A DNA stretch of 24,546 bases, from IMG/VR virus record IMGVR_UViG_3300042558_001485, positions 1 to 24,546 of that record; one strand, given 5' to 3'. Numbering within the stretch: the first letter of the stretch is position 1; each line of letters begins with the position of its first letter. The translations under genes and the position numbers were made by a program. Shown one piece after another: positions 15,301 to 22,612 of this stretch. The notes under the pieces were generated by a model. That model searched no databases. It was not told the DNA's origin and saw nothing but the letters and a program-made list of their open reading frames with translations. Origin of the DNA: a virus.

Positions 15301-15656
15301 TCACCGTTTTCAGTGACAGCATGATTAACAACACGAGCTGTAACACCAGTTGTTTGACCTACAACTGTTCCGCCTATTAAATTAACAATAATATCATCTG
15401 AAACCACACTGTTAAAGCTATCAGTAAGCTTTACATAGCTATAAAATTTATCAAATATTTGCTGGCCAGGTATTACAATTGCACCGTCTTTAAATATATT
15501 CTGACCAAATCTTGCAATTTGATTTTGTAAAGTAGTCTGTAATTGCGTCAGTTCACGGGCTTGTACAGCACGCCCGGGTTTAAAAAGAATACGATAAAAT
15601 TCTTTACTTTCACTGAAGTCATCGTAGTACGGGTCGGTGTTAAAATTAATCGCCAT
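9366..15656 (-). CDS. Giant DUF4815-type baseplate/tail protein with DUF4214-like insertion, 2096 aa
   Basis: The N-terminus MAINFNTDPYYDDFSESKEF, then RILFKPGRAVQARELTQLQT and FGQNIFKDGAIVIPG, is the classic start of DUF4815 phage structural proteins. About residues 885-960 carry IDNRRFTMRDIGKLESRIKT, LEYYTTLSLLE and FKNGFVVDNFTGH, and residues 1500-1660 carry DPLAQTFIISG, FFYDTDTSAPMYIELRT and LEPGEYALVLLSG, all typical of this family. The C-terminus has RQVDL..PSTSINFRLDISK and KVYYK. Between these, residues 1268-1308 are proline/tyrosine-rich and residues 1309-1332 read YCDVIYGAAFGRLPDQGGAD, a DUF4214-type motif. It sits between gp8 and the fibre genes, where T4-like marine phages keep gp9/gp10-type genes, so it probably links wedge to fibres. 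The start has an AGGTAAGAG ribosome binding site. Exact T4 equivalence is uncertain. Confidence 0.82.
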   Translation of the reverse strand: MAINFNTDPYYDDFSESKEFYRILFKPGRAVQARELTQLQTTLQNQIARFGQNIFKDGAIVIPGQQIFDKFYSYVKLTDSFNSVVSDDIIVNLIGGTVVGQTTGVTARVVNHAVTENGDPSTIYVKYTGSGTDKTTAVFADGELLTFNYGVNSTAVLQAAASSATGKGVAFSIAAGVIFCKNNFVYFADETLIVSKYTDNPSKSVGFLVTESILTSDEDESLLDPAAGSNNYFAPGADRYSISLSLQSRTLPEADTVDNNYVEISKIENGIMVYQKSASDYNVLGDVLARRTFDESGNYTVKPYGLEIIEHLRTSAAGIRDGLFTANANGNADLIASIVSPGKAYVLGYEIDNLKSKYIVNTKARDFTAVNNSTVSTLVGSYVTITGLYSVPDLITLSEVDLYNGYTSTPGSPTGTKVGTARIRSIVYVSGSGMSATYTAYLFNIKMLTGYAFDKDVRQIYYNNSGFVDSTANVVPTLVTITGTVTTTDASNVITGVGTKFNTDIRSGDYITINGNISAISSVVSDTFVYAGASLVGNISGISASKHTSVITNNPSENDATYLFEFPYPIIKTVDPTDTETSYSTSRVYDRTLSGGNVSITAGTDEVFAPFSVTNYLVVNKSDGSYLPLTGNVTRSGSPTGKTVTFTLGSGYASSDVRIISTIAKTNSAANKKTKTLVSGATIDYTDNTTATATVLSLGQADAYVLSNVRMSANAFGTAYSASNSVDITSRYTLDNGQRTSHYDLASINLLPGQPAPTGPVRVTFSYFTHSSGDFFSVDSYGDIEYKDIPTFVSGSKTYNLRDCLDFRPRIDTNGTTFTSPSEFLDQDVDILTDYSYYLPRTDKIVLNSSGVMQVVNGVSSLTPQEPATPQNSMALFVLAQKPYVFDVKKDIDVTVIDNRRFTMRDIGKLESRIKTLEYYTTLSLLETDTSLYQIKDGLGFDRFKNGFVVDNFTGHKVGNPLDSDYKVSMDFQKGILRPSYNQTNLRLKEIATTTAQRTSNNYAMTGNIVSLAYTSNVFVQSNAASRIENINPFSVISFTGSVVLDPPSDVFFDTTRLPEVHIDREGNYSTLLASAQSSGLYGTVWNSWQTNYYGGGYVDERQGTTYEVKETIDTTTNNDVVVSNTVIPKMRNVSIKFTGTGLKPNTKLQVYFDDYKVTDFVTGTYASGNVAFQANSFLGGYIVNKGNVFTDSTGTVSGTFFYDASHFNFSTGEKVFRLTDSPTNGIDSETAAEAKFNTSGQLTTLQNQIVSTRNGYTTAEAVNDRRASSYVPPPIYYPEPEYYPTPVTGLPIPDPYVPDPVPPPKPGLTYCDVIYGAAFGRLPDQGGADYWASQGTFNTISNSVNTISSAGKQALAALINPDGSGIDAVQAIASYDSVVNALSASDQQAIRLAGHAVNTITYAGIPNGEYILPSGQMGQFVSAGYSPETAAGLASTQIVLALLAGDQVPPVTGTGPYWPASGGDSIASIVAAVNSNPDRATSNLAATSPDGIAVPLDCWSQDPLAQTFIISGNPTVLTGVDLFFYDTDTSAPMYIELRTVVNGAPSQTVIPFSRRVVRPEEITTSDDGSVATYLAFDGLVYLEPGEYALVLLSGSINYKVWISQIGETDVATGRVINDQPFIGVLFKSQNASSWEANQNQDLKFRIYNAIFSTTSAATIDFEVNTNDYQYVKLDNDPLEFYPASRVLKVYHTDNGFVNGSTVKLVNLLSDEPSLTLSGRGNIYGVNVQTINNVEYLVSNVKPNSYTIILPTASTSNTIVRGGGNGIVATRDFLYDAVYPAISSLQFADTAARVSVKGVDKGYTPQSSFITLNGASASELYTTSVLPSTTNIANNLAGARPLTLRITLNNATPFLSPIIDMEQLSAVFIRNLVNNPTYTSENLENDITTVARNSNISFTRVSSDTGYISIVAVNDKANVSGIVKGTTVTVANSSVNSAAYRVLDVLESGANILVAGAITTAAAGNVITVTNGRAFIAEEAATGGSALAKYITRQVDLINPSTSINFRLDISKPENASVKVYYKVKTVGESADLATKEYVELSGLVIPTSLNGEFFEVEKQIDNVTQFTSIVFKIVLLSEDSADIPKCKNLRAIMLV

Positions 15657-15666
15657 CTCTTACCTG

Positions 15667-17829
15667 TTATAATTTGATTACTGTTCTTAATGTAACTAGT
15701 TGCTGGGCGCTATAGCTAACAGCTGTTCTGTTATCGATGTATAGCATGTCTCCACTAAATTTATTTATAGTAGGTTCCGCATTGATTGTATCAATAGTAT
15801 ATTCCGTATCTGTAATAGTATCTAGCAGAATATCACCTACAGCTAAATCATGAGTATCTTTGTACATTAAAAGTATTTGATTTGAAGCATCAAGCACTTC
15901 AACTACTTCTAAATTAAGGGTTGAAGCACCCATGCTGTGTTGAAGAAGAGTATCTGCCGCTAACCCACTTACGGTATCGAGAGTTAGCAAGTAACATGCG
16001 CTACCTGAAACATTAGCAAATGCTCTAGCACTATTTGCTAGAGGAGCATAGGCTTGTTCTGAACCATACATTTTAATGTCTTTTAAAATACCAAATTGTC
16101 TATAGTCATTACTGACTGTAATGCCTTGGTTCTTTTCATTATTTATGGTTGAGGTTAGCATCAACGTATCAGCATTAAGTTCTCTAACAACATCACTACC
16201 ATGACCACCATAGGGTGATATGATTGCAGATACGTTAGCATTTGCTCCGTTACCAGTAATTACGACATTAGCATAGTTGTAACCAGCCCCTGGTGATGTT
16301 ACGGATATGTAACTAATCGTGTTATTTACTATAACTGGTTGACCTACGAAACCATCTCCGTCTCCTGTAATTACAACGTTAGCATATGAGTAACCTGACC
16401 CAACGTTGCTTACTTTAAATGCATGAATACCGCCTCTGATTGCAGACAGCTCTACAATTGTTTGTAAGGTATCTAAATCGTCAATAGAGAGATTAGCGTG
16501 TGCTGAAGCACCAGTACCGGTAGCGCTGGCGAAAGAAATATCTAAGCTTGTATACCCCGTACCTCTCTCTTCTATAATTATATCTTCTATTTCTCCGGCT
16601 GCGTTGATAAATGGGGTTGCCACAAACCCTGTACCATCACCAATAGTAGAAATAGTTGTCTGAATGTTAGAGTTGTACCCTGTACCTTCATCTTCAATAA
16701 GAACCGAATGAATAGCACCGTTGCGTAGCACGGGGGTTAAAACAGCAGAGGTAGCATAATAGAGATTAGCAGATGCATTAGATGTTGGTTGAGTATTACC
16801 TGTAGTAGATATTGTTATTGATGTATTTGCAATAACGTTGGTATTATACCCCGTTCCTTTATTTGTAATAACGATATCAACAAGAGAGTTACTACTGAAT
16901 ATTAAGTTTGCAAATGCATTAGCAGTAGGTTGAATGTTACCAGTGGTTACTATAGTTGCAGTTGTATTAGCAACAGCGGCCGCCGTATACCCTGTACCAG
17001 GGTTATAGATTCTAACATTGCTTATATTTTTAAGAAGACTGGTACCCGTACCAGAGGCATCAGTGATATTAATGGTTGCAGTTTTATAGTTTGCACCAAC
17101 ATTATCAATAATAACATCAATAAATTCACCAGAGGTATTAAATACAGGTGTTAAATTTGCAATTGAATTACCCGTCAGACCTAAAAACTGGCCTTGTACA
17201 GAAAGTGTAACGGCTGAATTACCAATATAACCAGAACCCGCGGTATCAATAGTAATACTACTAACCTCACCCTTAGAGTAATAGGCATTTGTAACCGCTC
17301 TTTGAACTGGCATAAAGTCTACAGTTAAAAAGCGATTTTGTGATGAAAGAGGAATTGTATAAAGGTACTTCCAAATATAACCATCTGATGTAGTAATAGT
17401 CGTTATGTCTTGTCCAAAAGGTTCTTCAGTAGATGCTGCGCCATTGTTATTAAAGATACATTTATAAACACCGAAAGAGGTTGTCAATACATAAAAGTTT
17501 GCAGTCTTTAGGCTTGTAGCCCCGCTTGCTGAAGTAAAACTTGTACTATAATTACCGTCGTACTGGTCATAAACTGTTCCTGTTGCCCAATTTACTCTAG
17601 GAATTACATATGAGATATCTCTAAAATTTATCTTCTTTACGCTTAAGATACCATTACGGGTATAACGCTCATAATCACTTGTAGCTTCCGGCGAAGCTGG
17701 ATTCTGAGGATCAGGCCAATCTAATACATTACCTATAAAGTAATAGTAATTAGATCGGCGAGATAAAATTTCGTTATACACCGTCTCCACCAAAGAATGG
17801 TGGATAGTATCTTTTAAGAGAAAAGCCAT
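15667..17829 (-). CDS. 8: Baseplate wedge subunit gp8-like, 720 aa
   Basis: Homology to T4 gp8 is visible in ordered motifs: VIPRVNWATGTVYDQYD at residues 75-91 (T4 gp8 has VIPRRDWGDTRYPDPY), YKCIFNN at 122-128, and DGYIWKYLYTIP at 149-160 (T4 gp8 has DGYVWEYLFEIP). A GGHGSD segment at 541-546 follows the repeats. gp8 is a wedge protein that connects gp6/gp7 with gp10 in the T4 baseplate. T4 gp8 is 334 aa; this one is more than twice as long because residues 190-535 hold about eight GxGY repeats, and about 170 residues follow GGHG. The start lies one base after the stop of the 146-aa gene, and the 2096-aa gene follows after 10 bases. Confidence 0.85.
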   Translation of the reverse strand: MAFLLKDTIHHSLVETVYNEILSRRSNYYYFIGNVLDWPDPQNPASPEATSDYERYTRNGILSVKKINFRDISYVIPRVNWATGTVYDQYDGNYSTSFTSASGATSLKTANFYVLTTSFGVYKCIFNNNGAASTEEPFGQDITTITTSDGYIWKYLYTIPLSSQNRFLTVDFMPVQRAVTNAYYSKGEVSSITIDTAGSGYIGNSAVTLSVQGQFLGLTGNSIANLTPVFNTSGEFIDVIIDNVGANYKTATINITDASGTGTSLLKNISNVRIYNPGTGYTAAAVANTTATIVTTGNIQPTANAFANLIFSSNSLVDIVITNKGTGYNTNVIANTSITISTTGNTQPTSNASANLYYATSAVLTPVLRNGAIHSVLIEDEGTGYNSNIQTTISTIGDGTGFVATPFINAAGEIEDIIIEERGTGYTSLDISFASATGTGASAHANLSIDDLDTLQTIVELSAIRGGIHAFKVSNVGSGYSYANVVITGDGDGFVGQPVIVNNTISYISVTSPGAGYNYANVVITGNGANANVSAIISPYGGHGSDVVRELNADTLMLTSTINNEKNQGITVSNDYRQFGILKDIKMYGSEQAYAPLANSARAFANVSGSACYLLTLDTVSGLAADTLLQHSMGASTLNLEVVEVLDASNQILLMYKDTHDLAVGDILLDTITDTEYTIDTINAEPTINKFSGDMLYIDNRTAVSYSAQQLVTLRTVIKL
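15762..15769 (-). promoter_or_regulatory. Possible internal late promoter box TATAAATA
   Basis: An exact TATAAATA occurs inside the 3' end of the gp8-like gene, 106 bases upstream of the 2096-aa gene. It could add late transcription to the giant gene. It lies in coding sequence (codons for P-T-I-N-K), so chance occurrence is possible. Confidence 0.35.
16225..17262 (-). repeat. Eight GxGY beta repeats in gp8-like protein
   Basis: Units centre on a hydrophobic strand followed by GxGY or a variant: AGSGY (197-201), VGANY (244-248), PGTGY (277-281), KGTGY (324-328), EGTGY (381-385), RGTGY (422-426), VGSGY (476-480) and PGAGY (513-517). Most are followed within 25 residues by a G.G or TTG turn. 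Two pairs are closest to each other: units 3 and 4 (STTG/VTTG with QPT.NA.AN) and units 7 and 8 (YANVVITG). Confidence 0.85.
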
Positions 17830-17830
17830 A

Positions 17831-18271
17831 TTAAGCTACAGTAACGTTCCAGGTAATAATAACAGTGTCGCTAGCAGTTTTAGTTACTACACCAAAAGAT
17901 GTACGGCAGAGCATATTTCCGCTAGACGAATCGTTTAAAATGCCGGCTTCTGTAAGTGAACCTGTACCGGTACCAGCCGGGAATGTTGCAACGTATGTCA
18001 CAGTATTTGCAGCACGAGATGTAGAGTCAAGTACAACTCTTCCTAATTCAGTACCAAGAGCGGTTTGAGAGGTTGCAGGTGATGTATTAGAAGAACCCAC
18101 AGCCATATGACTCATAATTGCAGTAGTGTTACCTACCATTCTAGATGCAATTGTATCTTTACCAACCGCAACAACTAAGTTATTGATTTTGCGGTAGTCT
18201 TTTTGATTGCCGGACTCGTCTAAAAGAATAACTTCTAAGTTACCTTTGACATTTATCGATTCTGTGAACAT
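17831..18271 (-). CDS. Small phage virion protein, 146 aa
   Basis: The protein reads GNLEVILLDESGNQKDYRKI, NLVVAVGKDTIASRM, MSHMAVGSSNTSPATSQTAL, GTELGRV, then FPAGTGTGSLTEAGILND and TWNVTVA. This order (N-terminal strands, a NLVV..GK..IA.RM helix, a MAVG....A....L..EL.R segment, and a C-terminal beta region with EAGI) is widespread in phages in baseplate and fibre regions, without a firm function. It is the first gene after the exact late promoter at 18301-18308, has an AGGA ribosome binding site, and is followed one base later by the gp8-like gene. A baseplate or fibre-junction role is inferred from position. Confidence 0.7.
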   Translation of the reverse strand: MFTESINVKGNLEVILLDESGNQKDYRKINNLVVAVGKDTIASRMVGNTTAIMSHMAVGSSNTSPATSQTALGTELGRVVLDSTSRAANTVTYVATFPAGTGTGSLTEAGILNDSSSGNMLCRTSFGVVTKTASDTVIITWNVTVA

Positions 18272-18300
18272 GTTTTATTCCTATAAGAAGTTCTGTGTTA

Positions 18301-18308
18301 TATTTATA
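18301..18308 (-). promoter_or_regulatory. T4-type late promoter box TATAAATA
   Basis: Exact TATAAATA on the minus strand in the 53-base gap between the 571-aa gene and the 146-aa gene, 30 bases upstream of the ATG at 18271. It would drive the 146-aa, gp8-like, 2096-aa and 81-aa genes. No clear terminator is seen in this gap. Confidence 0.75.
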
Positions 18309-18324
18309 CAAGCTATCATGTATG

Positions 18325-20040
18325 TTAACTAAACGAAATTGACGCAATAGAAGGTACACTCTCAGTGTACATTTCTAAGAAATACCTTGCATCCCCAGAT
18401 GTAGGTTCTACATAAGATTGTCCTGAGTCTTCTGTCTGATCACTTACAATAGCATCGTCTAACTCTACCTTATTAAGGGTAAAGATGTTGTTATCACTAA
18501 ACTGGAGATCATCAGTAAGAGCTTTAATTACACTAATTGTAATTACATCTGAGATTGTTGTATCATCAGTTAGAGGCTTTGTTAACTGATAATCAGTAAT
18601 TACTGCTGATGTAACTACATTATCATTATCTGCTAATTTTCTTATTAGCCTAGATGCAGCATCTAGTGTTGTAAATACACTGTTCAGTTCAGAGTTAACG
18701 TTCTTTCTGCTTTGAACACTGATGATTCCTGATATATCAGCAGTTGCAGATAATACTCGATCAACAAATAAATTAGTACCTGCTTGGTGTATAAGTTTCT
18801 TAACTATATCATAGAATACACTAATATCTAATTCAGATACAATTTGGTATGCAAACGGTTGATACAGTTCATCATCTTGAATTCTATTATCAGATTCAGA
18901 TAAGAACCCTTGTGTCGATGTATACTCACCGGGGTATCTTGCAATTGCTCCAGTACTAAATGACAGAACAGCATCATTAGGATTTTCTGTACCTGTTGTA
19001 GTAACTGATGTTAATAACTGCGATGTAATATTCTGGGCTATAAGATCATCACCAGTAAAATCATAAGGGCTTATATAATCTGTATCAAAATATCTATTTG
19101 CATTTGACGTTGAGTGAGGTCTTAAAATTGTAATAGTTTCGGAGAAACCACCACCTTTTGTATTTAGGTATTTGGTTCGGGCCGAAACACCTCCAGAATT
19201 TGAGAGATTAATAGAAATAGTCTCATTAAACCCAAACCCATAACTTAATATTTTTAGTCTTTCAACTGCACCGGTACTACTAACTTTAGTAATTCTAACA
19301 AGAGTATTTAATCCACCTGCAATAGAAAGTGTAAAGACTTGACCGGCTTTAAAGTTACTACCACCGGATATAATTCTTGTCGTTGTTAAAGTAGGCTGTA
19401 ATGTACCGGTAAATATAACACCGGTGGCGTTACTTATTGATATTGTATCATTTAAATCAAACGGTACAGGGTAGGGTGCATGAAAAAATATCTCATACAA
19501 ATTAGTATCAAGTGTCTTTACCCTAATTACTTCTGCTGTATATTCAATTCGATTTTTAGTAAAAGTAATAAAGCGATCTTTAATATCAACTGCACTACCC
19601 GATGTTCTAAGTACACGAAGTGAATTTCGTTGATTCCATTTACCATTAGAAGGTCTTAATACAGAGTCGTAAGGGTATCTAGTTAACGCGGCAGTATCAT
19701 ATAAGATTCTAAATAACGTCTCAATGGATAATGTTCCACCCTTGGCAGCATACAGACCTTTAATTCTCTTAATTAAAAGTCCCTTATCAACCAGTAAGCT
19801 TTGTGGTAGGTCTTTTGCGTAATTATTTAAAAAATAATTTACAAATGAATCTGCAGTCTGATCTATGTCACTGTACTGTCTTGCATTTTGTACCAATTCT
19901 AAAGCGTTTTGATCCTGCTCTAAAAATTGATAGTAGTATTCTAGAAAAGCAACAAACGTAGTATAGTCAGACCTGATAAATTCAGGTAACTGGCTGTTAA
20001 CCAGTTGCGATACTTTTTCTTTAATTCGTGTTGTTGCCAT
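18325..20040 (-). CDS. Baseplate wedge protein in the gp7 position, 571 aa
   Basis: The N-terminus has a conserved phage structural motif: LVNSQLPEFIRSDYTTFVAF, LEYYYQFLEQ, NYAKDLPQSLLVDKGLLIKR and KGLYAAKGGTLSIETLFRIL. It is helical for about 125 residues, then beta-rich, with two FKAGQ/GFNE-type segments around residues 230-300. Residues 488-541 are three 18-residue K-LTDD---SD repeats. The gene lies directly after gp6 (one base gap) and before gp8, where T4-like phages encode gp7, but T4 gp7 is 1032 aa and I cannot align it by eye, so no symbol is given. Role as a wedge subunit is likely from motif and order; identity with gp7 is inference. Confidence 0.7.
   Translation of the reverse strand: MATTRIKEKVSQLVNSQLPEFIRSDYTTFVAFLEYYYQFLEQDQNALELVQNARQYSDIDQTADSFVNYFLNNYAKDLPQSLLVDKGLLIKRIKGLYAAKGGTLSIETLFRILYDTAALTRYPYDSVLRPSNGKWNQRNSLRVLRTSGSAVDIKDRFITFTKNRIEYTAEVIRVKTLDTNLYEIFFHAPYPVPFDLNDTISISNATGVIFTGTLQPTLTTTRIISGGSNFKAGQVFTLSIAGGLNTLVRITKVSSTGAVERLKILSYGFGFNETISINLSNSGGVSARTKYLNTKGGGFSETITILRPHSTSNANRYFDTDYISPYDFTGDDLIAQNITSQLLTSVTTTGTENPNDAVLSFSTGAIARYPGEYTSTQGFLSESDNRIQDDELYQPFAYQIVSELDISVFYDIVKKLIHQAGTNLFVDRVLSATADISGIISVQSRKNVNSELNSVFTTLDAASRLIRKLADNDNVVTSAVITDYQLTKPLTDDTTISDVITISVIKALTDDLQFSDNNIFTLNKVELDDAIVSDQTEDSGQSYVEPTSGDARYFLEMYTESVPSIASISFS
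18418..18579 (-). repeat. Three 18-residue K-LTDD---SD repeats
   Basis: Residues 488-498 KPLTDDTTISD, 506-516 KALTDDLQFSD and 524-534 KVELDDAIVSD recur at an exact 18-residue period near the C-terminus of the 571-aa protein. The DNA copies have diverged, so selection on the protein rather than recent duplication maintains the pattern. Confidence 0.85.
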
Positions 20041-20041
20041 A

Positions 20042-21889
20042 TTAAACTAATGCAGTAACATTTACAATTGTACCGGCTACTAATCCACCGGTTCTAGTTG
20101 TTGTGGTATCGTCTTGGATTAATATTTCATTCCGGGATACTGATAGATTATAACTTGCCTCTTGTACGCTGCCGGTAATTCTAATGTCGGTGGTACCTGC
20201 AGGAAGACCCGTAGGTGTAATACTCGCTATGCTTACAATACCTGTACCGTAGCTTATAGTTCCAATGCTTGACAATAAAATAGCATCCGTTGTAGCATTA
20301 AGAATTCGCAAAGTACCAGTACCTGTATCACTTGAAGGTGTTGTGTCTGGCAGATCGGTTATTTTTACTAATGTTGTAACTCCGTTTATCGTTATAAAGA
20401 AGTAACTAGAAGTTAATGTACCAGGTTTAATAGCATTTCTAAACTTAATTGAAGTATCACCACTGAAGACGTTAACTGTGTTTAAAGTTGGTAATACTCT
20501 TCTTTGTAGCTTTACAGTTAACAATGCACTTGTAATAGAATTATTTTTAGATAAAATGGCATTAATTAACGATGAATGAATATAATTTTTATTAAATTTC
20601 TGTAAACTTGTAGAAAAATAATTTGTAATAGCTTCATTAACTTGAGCTTTAATTTGTTCTGAAGACAAAGTTGTAACTGAAGAGTTATAAATTACATCCG
20701 CATTTATACCTACATGGAAAAAGACTGGGTCTACAAATACAGGTGTAGTAGTGAGTGCTTGTTTGGATTTTAAAATATTAGTCGCAATAGATTCTTTTGT
20801 TGCATCAGAAATTGTAAACCCAGAGAACGGTTTGAGGGAAATTATTACTCTACCATAAAATGGAGGATCATTATCCTCACCACCCCATACCGATACAGAT
20901 TCTGCACCCGCATAATTAGATAAGATTAAAGACTCATAGTCAGTAGCTGTAACCGCTCTATTTTTAGATGCATTAACTCTTGGTGCATTAAATTTAATTG
21001 AGGTAATGCTTTCAGCATCTGCGCCACCTGTAGAGTTACTGTTAACGGTAATAGCAATACTACTCGAACCACCAATAGTAGTCCCGGCTGTAAAGGATTG
21101 AGATACAGTACTTGATACATTAACAGCTGAACCTGTAGCTACCATATATTGAATTGTAACAATGTTGCCAGCAGATAGGTTCTTACCTATAATTCCATCA
21201 CCAAAATATATTTGATATTTACCTTGTGGGTTTTGTTCCAGGAAATATACTTTTGATGTACTATCTAGACCGGTTATATCAGTAGTTAGTGAATATGTTG
21301 TAGTTGTAGTATCGGATGATGACGTCTGTACGCTTACTAGAATTGTAGTTGTATCAACAGCAGAATTTGGTATCTCATATTTACTGTTGGGTGTTGTATC
21401 TGATATAACATAGCTATAGTTTAATAATGTTCCTTCAGTTACATTAACATTTGCAAAAGTATATGTTGTACCCACTCTTAAAGCAGATTTTGCTTCAGTA
21501 GTTAAAAACGTGTATACTACCCCGTCGACGGTAGACGTGAATGGGGTGTAGCGATCCATGGTAAGGGATGCTGGAAGGTTAGTTGGATTAGTAACAACTA
21601 TATCTAAATTTGCAACAGACCCCCTTGAAGATACAGGTGTATATCCTAGGTGCTTAGCAATTGAAACTGCAGACGATCTTTTAACTGCAGAATCTAAAAA
21701 CATCTCATTAACTACCATATTTGCCAAATAAGCATTATAGTGGGTATTGTATGCAAGAACATCTAACAGGGTAGAAAGCCCAGACCCCTCAAAGTCATAG
21801 TCAGTGAACTCATTCTGAGCTTTCAAGAATGTTTTTAGGTTGGTCTTGATCTGATCAAAATCAAGTTCTGAAATTCTTAAGTTAGACAT
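20042..21889 (-). CDS. 6: Baseplate wedge subunit gp6, 615 aa
   Basis: The N-terminus contains LDFDQIKTNLKTFLKAQ, FEGSGLSTLLDVLAYNT, YLANMVVNEMFLDSAVKRSS and AVSIAKHLGYTP, the hallmark of T4 gp6 and the gpJ family of baseplate wedge proteins. About residues 305-345 (FNAPRVNASKNRAVTATDYE) also fit. gp6 forms the ring that joins the baseplate wedges and controls sheath contraction. T4 gp6 is 660 aa, so length is normal. The start overlaps the gp25 stop as TAATG, and gp25 and gp6 are usually adjacent in contractile phages. The C-terminal 110 residues are beta-rich and less conserved. Confidence 0.93.
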   Translation of the reverse strand: MSNLRISELDFDQIKTNLKTFLKAQNEFTDYDFEGSGLSTLLDVLAYNTHYNAYLANMVVNEMFLDSAVKRSSAVSIAKHLGYTPVSSRGSVANLDIVVTNPTNLPASLTMDRYTPFTSTVDGVVYTFLTTEAKSALRVGTTYTFANVNVTEGTLLNYSYVISDTTPNSKYEIPNSAVDTTTILVSVQTSSSDTTTTTYSLTTDITGLDSTSKVYFLEQNPQGKYQIYFGDGIIGKNLSAGNIVTIQYMVATGSAVNVSSTVSQSFTAGTTIGGSSSIAITVNSNSTGGADAESITSIKFNAPRVNASKNRAVTATDYESLILSNYAGAESVSVWGGEDNDPPFYGRVIISLKPFSGFTISDATKESIATNILKSKQALTTTPVFVDPVFFHVGINADVIYNSSVTTLSSEQIKAQVNEAITNYFSTSLQKFNKNYIHSSLINAILSKNNSITSALLTVKLQRRVLPTLNTVNVFSGDTSIKFRNAIKPGTLTSSYFFITINGVTTLVKITDLPDTTPSSDTGTGTLRILNATTDAILLSSIGTISYGTGIVSIASITPTGLPAGTTDIRITGSVQEASYNLSVSRNEILIQDDTTTTRTGGLVAGTIVNVTALV

Positions 21890-22284
21890 TATCTTACTCT
21901 TGTTAGTAGTGTTGTTAAAGTAATGGGTCTATCAGAGTTATTGAGTCTAAAAATTATGTCACAAACAACTTCATTATCATCTACTTTTTCTCGCAATTTA
22001 ACTTCCAATACTGTTACTCTCGGCTCGAACTTATCGATTGTATCAAGTATAGCCCTCTTCATAACCTGTGCAGTTACAGGATTAAAGTTTTCAAACAAGA
22101 GACCATGTATCTGACAGCCAATTTCAGGATGAAAGGGACGCTCATAATGTCTCGTAGAAATTAAATTTCTGAGAGATTGCTTAACAGCTTCCTCATTATT
22201 CTTTCTCGCAACATCACCAGTTACGGGGTGAGAAGAGAAAAGAAGATTAAAATCTGAATATTGTCTGGTATTTCGTGTAGCCAT
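21889..22284 (-). CDS. 25: Baseplate wedge subunit gp25, 131 aa
   Basis: The motif RPFHPEIGCQIHGLLFEN matches the T4 gp25 signature RPFDPEFGC....LFEN, and EPRVTVLEVKL follows in the expected place. gp25 is a small wedge protein at the sheath-baseplate contact, with relatives in type VI secretion (TssE). The frame can be extended to a TTG at 22314 that overlaps the PAAR gene, but the ATG at 22284 gives 131 aa against 132 aa in T4 and lies just outside the PAAR gene, so it is chosen. No strong ribosome binding site is seen for either. The stop overlaps the gp6 start. Confidence 0.93.
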   Translation of the reverse strand: MATRNTRQYSDFNLLFSSHPVTGDVARKNNEEAVKQSLRNLISTRHYERPFHPEIGCQIHGLLFENFNPVTAQVMKRAILDTIDKFEPRVTVLEVKLREKVDDNEVVCDIIFRLNNSDRPITLTTLLTRVR

Positions 22285-22303
22285 GTTTATATTTATGGTA
22301 GCG

Positions 22304-22612
22304 TCAGCTGGCAAATACCGTAGTTGAGCCCTGAGTTATCACATTATTCCCCATGGTATCTCCAATTCGCCCTATACCCTTACCGTCTACAAAAACTTGA
22401 CTTGATCCAGAATCCAGACTAGAATCATCATTAGAACATCCGGATTTTGGGTGCGGGGTAACTTTATTACCTTGAACTGTAATTAAGATACCGTTAGCAT
22501 ATACATTTTTGGAATTAGCTTCACCAACACTCGTCTGTAAAGGCATACGACATTTGTAACCAGATCCATCTGGAGATAGTACAGAATCGCCTAGTCTAGA
22601 TACAGCCGGCAT
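22304..22612 (-). CDS. PAAR-type spike tip protein, 102 aa
   Basis: The sequence is a PAAR domain from end to end: PAVSRLGDSV at the start, EANSKNVYANGILITVQGNK in the middle, TPHPKSGCSN, and VFVDGKGIGRIGDTM near the end. PAAR proteins form the conical tip bound to the beta-helix of the central spike; T4 gp5.4 is the phage counterpart. H54 and C59, and perhaps C21, are candidates for metal binding at the tip. Its place just downstream of the spike gene fits. A TTAGGACC ribosome binding site precedes the ATG, and the start follows the upstream stop with no gap (TAAATG). Confidence 0.93.
   Translation of the reverse strand: MPAVSRLGDSVLSPDGSGYKCRMPLQTSVGEANSKNVYANGILITVQGNKVTPHPKSGCSNDDSSLDSGSSQVFVDGKGIGRIGDTMGNNVITQGSTTVFAS

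Noticed and set aside
16137-16147. TATTTATG (minus CATAAATA) inside gp8
   Set aside because: One mismatch, deep inside a gene and far from any downstream start; expected by chance in AT-rich DNA.
22290-22297. Late-promoter-like CATAAATA upstream of gp25
   Set aside because: One mismatch, and only five bases from the chosen gp25 start, which would leave no room for a leader or ribosome binding site.
22285-22314. TTG start giving a longer gp25
   Set aside because: It overlaps the PAAR gene by 11 bases and adds 10 residues lacking in T4 gp25; the ATG at 22284 gives the family length.
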